A DNA stretch of 64,000 bases from Aphidius gifuensis (taxonomy: Eukaryota; Arthropoda; Insecta; Hymenoptera; Braconidae): the NCBI RefSeq assembly GCF_014905175.1, contig NC_057788.1, positions 18,756,154-18,820,153 on the forward strand, written 5' to 3'. This document shows, one piece after another, positions 45,973 to 55,998 of the stretch. The notes under the pieces are model-generated. The model searched no databases and had not been told where the DNA came from. It saw nothing but the letters and a program-made list of their open reading frames with translations. The translations under genes were made by a program, and so were the position numbers. The stretch's first letter is position 1, and every line of letters begins with the position of its first letter.

Positions 45973-47806
45973 ATGGCCCTAGCCGGAGTATTGAAAATTT
46001 TTAATTTTCAACGGGTAACGCAACGTAATGGCCTCGCGGCTGCCTCGCAGGTAAATGGGTCCCCAAATCTCGCATATTCTGACTTGCTGCTATCTTGCTG
46101 CGATAGTTAATCTCGCAAAACGAAGGCGAATTTCTACCGGGGGCCATAATCGATCATTTTCTGATCGTAGTTATAATCTTGATATGTTCTTGTCTGTGCG
46201 CGTGCTATTGTTGTTATATCAATTTTCTGGATTTAAACGCATCAATACAGAAATTGACCGCCATCAGTTGTAGCGTAATGATGTCCTTTTCTTTGTTCCT
46301 CCAAATTATTTATGACTATCGCAGCGACTCTTACAGTAGGTTTTGTATTTGCATTTTCATTTTTTTAATTTGGTTTATACAGTTTAATAATTTTATATAT
46401 ATTTTTATTTTCCATAGATTTAGGATTCGTCTGCTGGTATGTGATTGTCATGAATTTTCTTCTAACGTCTTTTTTATCGACACCTAATGTTGTGTCGGAC
46501 CACAGGAAGACGTTTGCGAATTATTTACAAAATACCCAAAATACTTGTTGCTGTCGTCAGCCGTTATCACTATCTTATCACTATGTAGTAATAAAAAAGA
46601 TTATATAACAATGGGTTTTTCTCTTTTCAATGCCATAGTTGCCTCCGCAAAGTTTGTTATGAAATTTCGGTGCAGGAATCTCGATTTTATGAAAATTGTA
46701 AGATTAGTATTCTTGTTTTTTTTCGAAATTCACATCGAGCTAGGCACATTCTATAGTCTAGCAGCGGAAAGCGAAAGTGCCACAAAGTATATGGCCATAT
46801 TGGGATCAGGTCGGGGGATTTTGTTCCTTCTGGCTTTCGAGCACAACAGAATTGTGGAAGCAAGAAACGAACTGAACGAGGCTCAAGTGAAAATTAATTT
46901 GTTAAGTCGTAAAATACAAATTAGAGATGACCCTGGTGAAAATATTTCTCCGCGATTTTTCCTGATTTTCTACGCGATGACTCGGAATTTTTCCGCAATT
47001 ACTCCGAATATCTCCGCGATTACTCCGAATTTCTCCCAAATTGACAAATTTTTTTTCGAATTTTCTCCGAATCGACTTGGGTGAAAAACGTTCGGAAATA
47101 TTACTCCACGATAAGAATAGGCGGAGAAACACGTGAAAAAATCGATCGACCGCGGAAAAATTATCTCCGCGTGTCTTTTACGCGGAGATCTTTTTACGAA
47201 TTTTTCGAAACGCGCAGAAACGTGTAAAAAGAAATTTTACCGCAAAGAAATTCATGCGAGGAAATCAACGACGAGGGGTAAGTTTTCACTCATTTTCCAC
47301 ATCCATCAATTTGATGAAAGAAGATCACGGGGTTTTGTATACCAAGTACCTCAGGTATATCAACTTTTGAAAACAAGTGTCTTCGAATTTTCATTTTTTC
47401 GAAAAAATAAACATCATCATGCTTTGCGTTATGTAGCAATTAATTATTAGTCATTTTCGTTTTGGAAAAATTGAAAATTGAAAAAGTTGGAAAAATTGAA
47501 CAAATGGTGGAGAAGGGTAGAAGTTTGTCCGCCATTTCTCGAACCGGTTGAAAAAATAATTTTATTGTTGAGAAATTCTTCGAAATCAACGACGAGAAGA
47601 AAATTTTTCCACCCATTTCTCCGCATGGGTCAATTTGGGAGAAATTCAGAGTAATCGCGGGAAATTCGGGTAACCGCGGAGAAATTCGGGTAATCACGGG
47701 AAATTCGGAAAAATTCCAAGAAATATTTTCACTAGGGGAAGGAATGAAATTAGCAAATGATAAACTCGACGAAATGCTGTTAAATTATTCTTCAAACGAT
47801 TATTAA
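45973..47806 (+). pseudogene. Unrecognised multi-pass membrane protein gene, unit 2 copy
   Basis: The proposed exons join in phase. Exon 1 is 45973-46050 (MALAGVLKIFNFQRVTQRNG…SQ, GTAAAT donor). Exon 2 is 46107-46335 (ISQNEGEFLPGAI, a transmembrane run IVVIILICSCLCACYCC, then SVMMSFSLFLQIIYDY, GTAGGT donor). Exon 3 starts at 46428 (CCATAG acceptor: LGFVCWYVIVMNFLLTSFL, then SDH…FANYLQNTQ). A frame change near 46540 is needed to reach SSAVITILSLCS and MGFSLFNAIVAS. The frame then runs through a soluble helical tail (AESESATKYMAILGSGRG, FEHNRIVEARNELNEAQ) until the 0.8-kb element cuts it. After the element the frame resumes GMKLANDKLDEMLLNYSSNDY and stop at 47806. Several transmembrane helices and a C-terminal coiled coil are visible. 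The family is unknown to me. Confidence 0.55.
46931..47737. mobile_element. CCCTGGTG inverted-repeat element, unit 2
   Basis: Same tips, same insertion base and same GA flanks as in unit 1, showing that the insertion predates unit amplification. Confidence 0.85.
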
Positions 47807-49017
47807 AAAAATAACGAGACGAAGTCAAAAATTTTTTGAAAAGCTTTAGATCTTTTGAAGACGCTTTTTTTAAGCCTAATACGAAGTCTCCATGTTGAAA
47901 ATAACTCCAAATATGGCGGTCCGAAAAAATAAAAAAAATGGCGCTCTATTTTATCTTGTGACAAAATTAAGAATAGTTATCTCTTGATTGGAATTGAAAG
48001 TTATCGACCAATGGCTGAAAAAAATATGCGACTGATCTGTTAATTTCTTTGGCTACATTAATTGCTCGGAAATTAACAGGTAAAACACACCGATTCCTTA
48101 GCCATTCGCTAGCAGTAATAACTTTCGATTGAGACTATAATACAATGTTCCTATCTTCAGTATCTTGAAAGTTATAGCATTTTTAATCAATTTTCTAACA
48201 ATTTTGAAAAATTAGGCAATAAATAACTCAACGTAGAATTTGATTAAAAACTTCGTAATCGGCTCTTATTTTGCGTCTCAAAAAACTCTATCGCCCGCAT
48301 TGTGAGTTCTTTCTGCTATATCTCCAATATTTTATGGGAAAAAAAAAAAATAAACATAAAAATTCATTTTTGAATAATTTTATTATCAATAAACCATAAA
48401 ATTATTCAAAAACCATAATTTTATTATATCTGATAAATAAAGATAATCATGGCCCTAGCCGGAGTATTGAAAATTTTTAATTTTCAACGGGTAACGCAAC
48501 GTAATGGCCTCGCGGCTGCATCGCAGGTAAATGGGTCCCCAAATCTCGCATATTCTGACTTGCTGCTATCTTGCTGCGATAGTTAATCTCGCAAAACGAA
48601 GGCGAATTTCTACCGGGGGCCATAATCGATCATTTTCTGATCGTAGTTATAATCTTGATATTTTCTTGTCTGTGCGGGTGCTATTGTTGTTATATCAATT
48701 TTCTGAATTTAAACGCATCAATACAGAAATTGACCGCCATCAGTTGTAGCGTAATGATGTCCATTTCTTTGTTCCTCCAAATTATTTATGAATATCGCAG
48801 CGACTCTTACAGTAGGTTTTGTATTTGTCTTTTCATTTTTTTAATTTGGTTTATACAGTTTAATAATTTTATATATATTTTTATTTTCCATAGATTTAGG
48901 ATTCGTTTGCTGGTATGTGATTGTCATGAATTTTCTTTTAACGTCTTTTTTATCGACAATTAATGTTGTGTCGGACCACGGCCCAGAGACGTTTGCGAAT
49001 TATTTACAAAATACCCA

Positions 49018-50693
49018 AACCCGCGTGGAAAAAAATATATCTCATTTTGTAGACCAGATAGATCTCAATCGAGATATATCTTTAATGTATCTAAGATTTA
49101 TCCACTTTTTGAGATATGAATAAATAAAGAGTGGAAAACACGGTCCTGTGTGCCGCTCGACTATATATAGATATACACTTCCATGGGAGACAGCGCGCCT
49201 GCGTGCCGCTCAACTATATATAGGTATACACTTTCATGAGACAGCGCGCGGACCGTGTTTTCACTCTTTATTTACTCGTATCTCAAAAAGTTATGAAAAT
49301 GCGTAACTCATAATTTGATCAAATATTTCTTGTATTTTAAGGATTATTTATTAATAAAAAAAAAAGAAAAAAAAATTGGGGCCAAGTTTGAGAAAAATCG
49401 ATTTAATTGTTTATTTAATAAATAATGGTAGAAAAATTGTTTAAACAATTTTTTAAAGTTCTTATTTGTAAACTATAAATAAAAGTTAAACTTTTTTGTC
49501 TTCGTAATTTTTTCGATTCAGTCAATATTTTTTGAGTAAAAAGCATTCAAAAGCTGGTACATTTTTTAAAAAGTTCGAAAAAAAAAAAAAAAAAAAAAAA
49601 AAAAGAAAAAATTTTTTGGAAAAAAAAAAAAAAAAAAAAAAACGTATTGCTTATTTTTTGCTGAAAAATAATAAAAAAAATATTTTGGACGAATCTATTT
49701 TTCAAATATAAAAAACCCGTGGAACTAGCCATATATATTATTGATATACATACATATACATACATACATACATCTTAGATATTTCTTTTGTATATTTGTC
49801 TAAATATTTTTTTTTATAATTATTTTCATTTTTTTTCTATGTATATTTTATGCTCATGACAAAATAATAAAAAAAAAAATATATTACAAAAGACATATTT
49901 CTAAGATGAATATTTTGTAGTTTTGTTAATTATTTTAGTATTTTATTCAATTCTGTATTATTCACGTGGATATAATTTACGTGTAGATTTTTTTTTTTAA
50001 TTGATGTGTGGTAAAAAACAATAATTTTATTTCTCATATATATATTAATAAAAGAAATAAAAACAAGTGACTGTGCAATGTCTTTAAGTCACTTGAGAAC
50101 TATCTTCATACAATTGGCAGTGTACTGTTTATATGTTTGACAGACGAAAAGGCTTACAAATGAGTAATGAAACTATTTTATAAATTTTACATATATTTCA
50201 ATCATAAATATATGATTAGCTGTATAATGAAGAAGTAAAAAAAAATGTAAAAATGTACAAAGTTCAATGATATGGATATACGTATGCAATGGATCTGATG
50301 GTGAATAACTTTTGAAAATTTAAAATATGATTCTTTACAATTGTAATATTTGAAAAATATTGAATAAAGTAAAAAGAGTATTTAATATTGTATTTGATCG
50401 CATCTTATATTTTCGATAATTCTATAACAATTTTATTTCTTTTCAATAATATTGTATAATAATATATATATCTATATATATATATAATAAATAAAAATAA
50501 TATATTTTAGATATATCGAAATATATCTACATATATCTCGTAAATATAGATTTTGGATATATCCACAGATACATCTATATATACGCCGTACGGCAATTAA
50601 TATCTGGTATATTTGGATATAAAAGGAATGTTTCAAAATGTATATTGGATACATTTTTACGTATATTTTAGATGTATATATTTCACGCAGGAA
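49018..50693. mobile_element. CCCGCGTGG inverted-repeat element in unit 3
   Basis: A 1672-bp insert (49020-50691) with tips CCCGCGTGGAAAAAAATAT and ATATATTTCACGCAGG, flanked by AA. The interior is packed with GATATATC/AGATATATCT words, palindromic in themselves, especially at 49030-49090 and 50450-50690. A nested hairpin sits at 49107-49292. Long A and T runs occur at 49579-49640. No transposase frame. Confidence 0.85.
49107..49292. repeat. Nested hairpin with two GTGCCGCTCxACTATATATAG repeats
   Basis: Arms TTTTTGAGATATGAATAAAT…ACACGGTCC and GGACCGTGTTTTCACTC…TCTCAAAAA are ~40-bp reverse complements. The loop holds two direct ~52-bp repeats, each with CGCTC.ACTATATATAG, TATACACTT and GACAGCGCGC. 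The same structure recurs at 63346-63532. Confidence 0.8.
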
Positions 50694-51081
50694 ATACTTG
50701 TTGCTGTCGTCAGCCGTTATCACTATCTTATCACTATGCAGTAATGAAAAAGATTATATGACAATGGGTTTTTCTCTTTTCAATGCCATAGTTGCCTCCG
50801 CAAAGTTTGTTATGAAATTTTCGTGCAGGAATCTCGATTTTTTGAAATTTGTAAGATCAGTATTCTTTATTTTTTTCGAAATTTACATCGAGCTAGGCAC
50901 ATTCTATAGTCTAGCAGCGGAAAGCAAAAGTGCCACAAAGTATACGGCCATATTGGGATCAGGTCGGGGATTTTGTTCCTTCTGGCTTTCGAGCACAACA
51001 AATTGTGGAAGCAAGAAACGCACTGAACGAGGCTCAAGTGAAAAATTAATTTGTTAAGTCGTATATACAAATCAGAAATGC

Positions 51082-51880
51082 CCCTGGGGAAAATATTTCT
51101 CCACGATTTTTCCTGATTTTCTACGCAATGACTCGGAATTTTTCCGCAATTACTCCGAATATCTTCGCGATTACTCCGAATTTCTCCCAAATTGACAAAT
51201 TTTTTTTCGAATTTTCTCCGAATCGACTCGGGTGAAGAAACGTTCGGAATTATTCCTCCACGATAAGAATACGCGGAGAAACACGTGAAAAAATCGAACG
51301 ACCGCGGAAAAATTATCTCCGCGTGTCTTACGCGGAGAAATCTTTACGAATTTTCGAAACGCGCAGAAACGTGTAAAAAGAAAATTTTACCGCAAAGAAA
51401 TTCATGCGAAATCAACGACGAGGGGTAAGTTTTCCACTCATTTTCCCACATCCATCAATTTGATGAAAAGATCACGGGGGTTTTGTATACCAAGTACCTC
51501 AGGTATATCAACTTTTGAAAACAAGTGTCTTCGAATTTTCATTTTTCGAAAAAATAAACATCATTATGCTTTGCGTTATGTAGCAATTAATAATTAGTCA
51601 TTTTCGTTTGGAAAAATTGAAAATTGAAAAAGTTGGAAAAAAAATTGAACAAATGGTGGAGAAAGGGTGAAGATTTGTCCGCCATTTCTCGAACCGGTTG
51701 AAAAATAATTTTATTGTTGAGAAATTCTTCCGAAATCAACGACGAGAAGAAAAACTTTTCCACCCATTTCTCCGCATGGGTCAATTTGCGAAATTAAGGT
51801 AATCCGGAGAAATTCGGGTAACCGCGGAGAAATTCGGGTAATCCGGAAAATTCGGAAAAATTCGAGATTTTTCACCAGGG
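51082..51880. mobile_element. CCCTGGTG inverted-repeat element, unit 3
   Basis: Left tip altered (CCCCTGGGGAAAATATTT); right tip CACCAGGG. The minisatellite repeats have several single-base losses. Confidence 0.8.
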
Positions 51881-52557
51881 GAAGGAATGAAATTAGCAAA
51901 TGATAAACTTGACGAAATGCTGTTAAATTATTCTTCAAACGATTATTAAAAAAATAACGAGACGAAGTCAAAAATTTTTTGAAAAGCTTTAGATCTTTTG
52001 AAGACGATTTTTTTAAGCCTAATACAAAGTCTCCATGTTGAAAATAACTCCAAATATGGCGGTCCGAAAAAATAAAAAAAATGGCGCTCTATTTTATCTT
52101 GTGACAAAATTAAGAATAGTTATCTCTTGATTGGAATTGAAAGTTATCGACCAATGGCTGAAAAAAATATGCGACTGATCTGTTAATTTCTTTGGCTACA
52201 TTAATTGCTCGGAAATTAACAGGTAAAACACACCGATTCCTTAGCCATTCGCCAGCAGTAATAACTTTCAATTGAGACTATAATACAATGTTTCTATCTT
52301 TAGTATCCTGAAAGTTATAGCATTTTTAATCAATTTTCTAACAATTTTGAAAAATTAGGCAATAAATAACTCAACGTAGAATTTGATTAAAAACTCCGTA
52401 ATCGGCTCTTATTTTGCGTCTCAAAAAACTCTATCGCCCGCATTGTGAGTTCTTTCTGCTATATCTCCAATATTTTTTGAGAAAAAAAAAAATAAACATA
52501 CAAATTTATTTTTGAATAATTTTATTATCAATAAACCATAAAATTATTCAAAAACCA

Positions 52558-53483
52558 TACACGGAGAAAAATTTTCAGCAAATTTTGCTATGGCGCCATA
52601 TCATTGAGGGTCTATCTTCTGACTATTCAAATATTTACTATTATGTTAACAAAAAAAAACAATTTTTGTCTTGAAAAATTAAAATGTACCATAGCAATTT
52701 ATATAATGTTTTTTTTTTGCTATGTTCAGATTAGAAATTACAATGCATAAAGAAATTTTTACGAAGGCCAAATTTAAAAGTTAAAATAATCCAGCCTAAA
52801 AATTACATTGTACCATAGCAAAATATATATATATTTTTTTTTGCTTTGTTATTCATAAAATTTTACGTTGTTGCTGTGGACAAAATTAAAATGATCCTCT
52901 GAAAATTTACAATGTGCCATAGTAAATTTAATTCTCTTAAATCCTATAGGTGTCACTGATAAATACAAAGCAACATGGTTAAAATTACAATGGGCCATAG
53001 CAAAAAGCAATGACAGACTCAAATGTCAACCACCCCTTTTTAGCTGACCGCGCAGGCGTGTCTTTGCTTATGTTTAATGAAAACAAACAAATGTTAGCTT
53101 TTGTAAATGTTGTTGTGGCGCAGCGGATAACGTAGAATTCTGTTCGGAAGGTTTGGGGTTCAAATCTGGTTTAGGTTAATAAATTAAAAAAATAAAATAA
53201 AATAAAAAGAAATAAAAAAAAAACAAATAAATAAATTTTATAGATATTGACAATAAAAAAAAAAATTTTTATAATATTTTCAATAAATGGAATAAATTTT
53301 GCGTTTGACCATAACAAAAATTACTATGGTACACAAAAAAAAAATAGCCACGCCCACACGATATTTTGCTATGGCCCATATGAAAATATCATGAAACCGA
53401 AAGATGGCGCAGCTCAGCTATGGGCCATTGTAAAATTTGCTATGTTTTTTTCGTAAAAAAAAATAAAAAATTCTCTCCGTGTA
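52558..53483. mobile_element. CACGGAG-type inverted-repeat element 3 (reverse orientation of element 2)
   Basis: A 922-bp element (52560-53481) with tips CACGGAGAAAAATTTTC and TTCTCTCCGTG, flanked by TA. Seven sister units show the empty site (ACCATAATTTTATT). The interior matches element 2 along its whole length in reverse, including the CCATAGCAAAATTT words and the tRNA-like segment. Confidence 0.9.
53109..53178 (+). other. tRNA-like segment with A and B boxes inside element 3
   Basis: A box TGGCGCAGCGG (53116-53126) and B box GGTTCAAATCT (53157-53167) about 30 bases apart. It is slightly more decayed than the copy in element 2 (two bases lost after GGATAACG). Not a functional tRNA, but possibly a pol III promoter. 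Confidence 0.65.
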
Positions 53484-53514
53484 ATTTCATTATATCTGAT
53501 AAATTAAGATAACC

Positions 53515-55354
53515 ATGGCCCTAGCCGGAGTATTAAAAATTTTTAATTTTCAACGGGTAACGCAACGTAATGGCCTCGCGGCTGCCTCGCATGTAAATGG
53601 GTCCCCAAATCTCGCATATTCTGACTTGCTGCTATCTTGCTGCGATAGTTAATCTCGCAAAACGAAGGCGAATTTCTACCGGGGGCCATAATCGATCATT
53701 TTCTGATCGTAGTTATAATCTTGATATGTTCTTGTCTGTGCGCGTGCTATTGTTGTTATATCAATTTTCTGGATTTAAACGCATCAATACAAAAATTGAC
53801 CGCCATCAGTTGTAGCGTAATGATGTCCTTTTCTTTGTTTCTCCAAATTCTTTATGAATATCGCAGTGACTCTTACAGTAGGTTTTGTATTTGCATTTTC
53901 ATTTTTTTAATTTGGTTTATACAGTTTAATAATTTTATATATATTCTTATTTTCCATAGATTTAGGATTCGTCTGCTGGTATGTGATTGTCATGAATTTT
54001 CTTTTCACATCTTTTTTATCGCCAATTAATGTTGTGTTGGACTACGGCCCAGAGACGTATGCGAATTATTTACAAAATACCTAAAATACTTGTTGCTGTC
54101 GTCAGCCGTTATCACTATCTTATCACTATGCAGTAATGAAAAAGATTATATAACAATGCGTTTTTCTCTTTTCAACGCCATAGTTGCCTGCGCAAAGTTT
54201 GTTATGAAATTTTGGTGCAGGAATCTCGATTTTATGAAATTTGTAAGATCAGTATTCTTTTTTTTTTTCGAAATTCACATCGAGCTAGGCACATTCTATA
54301 GTCTAGCAGTGGAAAGCGAAAGTGCCACAAAGTATATGGCCATATTGAGATCAGGTCAGGGGATTTTGTTCCTTCTGGCTTTCGAGCACAACAGAATTGT
54401 GGAAGCAAGAAACGCACTGAACGAGGCTCAAGTGAAAATTAATTTGTTAAGTCGTAATATACAAATCAGAGATGACCCTGGTGAAAATATTTCTCCACGA
54501 TTTTTCCTGATTTTCTACGCAATGACTCCGCAATTACTCCGAATATCTCCGCGATTACTCCAAATTTCTTCCAAATTGACAAATTTTTTTTCGAATTTTC
54601 TCCGAATCGACTCGGGTGAAGAAACGTTCGGAATTATTCCTCCACGATAAGAATACGCGGAGAAACACGTGAAAAAATCGAACGACCGCGGAAAAATTAT
54701 CTCCGCGTGTCTTTTACTCGGAGAAATTTTTTACGAATTTTCGAAACGCGCAGAAACGTGTAAAAAGAAAATTTTACCGCAAAGAAATTCATGCGAAATC
54801 AACGACAAGGGGTAATTTTTCCACTCATTTTCCCACATCCATCAATTTGATGGAAAGATCACGGGAATTTTGTATACCAAGTACCTCAGGTATATCAACT
54901 TTTTTGAAAACAAGTGTCTTCGAATTTTCATCTTTTTCGAAAAAAATAAACATCATTATGCTTTGCGTTATGTAGCAATTAATAATTAGTCATTTTCGTT
55001 TGGAAAAATTGAAAATTGAAAAAGTTGGAAAAAAATTGAACAAATGGTGGAGAAAGGGTGAAGAGATTTGTCCGCCATTTCTCCAACCGGTTGAAAAAAT
55101 AATTTTATTGTTGAGAAATTCTTCCGAAATCAACGACGAGAAGAAAATTTTTCCACCCATTTCTCCGCATGGGTCAATTTGGGAGAAATTCAGAGTAATC
55201 GCGGAGAAATTCGGAGTAACCGCGGAGAAATTCGGAGTAATCACGGAGAAATTCGGAAAAATTCCGAGAAATATTTTCACCAGGGGAAGGAATGAAATTA
55301 GCAAATGATAAACTCGACGAAATGCTGTTAAATTATTCTTCAAACGATTATTAA
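53515..55354 (+). pseudogene. Same gene, unit 4 copy
   Basis: Complete set of exon-like blocks, with substitutions (CATGTAAAT donor, ILRSGQGILF for ILGSGRGILF). Interrupted by the element at 54475-55285; the tail ends at 55354. The shared frame change after NYLQNT is present too. Confidence 0.6.
54475..55285. mobile_element. CCCTGGTG inverted-repeat element, unit 4
   Basis: Tips CCCTGGTGAAAAT and ATTTTCACCAGGG with GA flanks; the left minisatellite has lost part of a repeat. Confidence 0.85.
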
Positions 55355-55998
55355 AAAAATAACGGGACGAAGTCAAAAATTTTTTGAAAAGCTTTAGATC
55401 TTCTGAAGACGTTTTTTTTAAGCCTACTAGGAAGTCTTCATGTTGAAAATGACTCCAAATATGGCGGTCCGGAAAAATAAAAAAAAATGGCGCTCTATTT
55501 TATCTTGTGACAAAATTAAGAATAGTTATCTCTTGATTGGAATTGAAAGTTATCGACCAATGGCTGAAAAAAATATGCGACTGATCTGTTAATTTTTTTG
55601 GCTACATTAATTTCTCGGAAATTAACAGGTAAAACACACCGATTTCTTAGCCATTCGCCAGCAGTAATAACTTTTAATTAAGACTATAATACAATGTTTC
55701 TATCTCCAGTATCTTGAAAGTTATAGCATTTTTAATCAATTTTCTAACAATTTTGAAAAATTAGGCAATAAATAACTGAACGTAAAATTGGATTAAAAAC
55801 ATCGTAATCGGCTCTCATTCTGCGTCTCAAAAAACTCTATCGCCCGCATTGTGAGTTCTTTCTGCTATATCTCCAATATTTTTAGAGAAAAAAAAAAAAA
55901 TAAACATAAAAATTCATTTTGAAATAACTTTATTATCAATAAACCATAAAATCATTCAAAAACCATAATTTTATTATATCTGATAAATTAAGATAACC

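Larger units (their letters stand above)
45973..48448. repeat. 2.48-kb array, unit 2
   Basis: A full-length unit: gene start, 0.8-kb element, gene tail, then a spacer holding CAAATATGGCGGTCCG, the AAATTAACAGGTAAA hairpin and an AATAAA near the end. It has a small deletion at TCGGACCAC/AGGAAGACG relative to units 3, 5 and 7. Confidence 0.92.
48449..51949 (+). pseudogene. Same gene, unit 3 copy (split by CCCGCGTGG element)
   Basis: Exons 1-3 are at 48449-~49019. The frame is broken at 49020 by the 1672-bp element and picks up at 50692 with KYLLLSSAVITILSLCS. The 0.8-kb element follows at about 51082-51880, then the gene tail ends at 51949. Single-base losses in the GGTCGGGGATTTTG stretch also break the frame. 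Confidence 0.65.
48449..53514. repeat. 2.48-kb array, unit 3 (with two insertions)
   Basis: Same unit lengthened to 5066 bp by a CCCGCGTGG element (49020-50691) in the gene body and a CACGGAG element (52560-53481) in the 3' spacer. Removing both leaves about 2.47 kb. Confidence 0.92.
53515..55998. repeat. 2.48-kb array, unit 4
   Basis: Complete unit with no late insertion. The exon-1 donor reads CATGTAAAT instead of CAGGTAAAT, and scattered changes set it apart from units 2 and 5. Confidence 0.92.
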
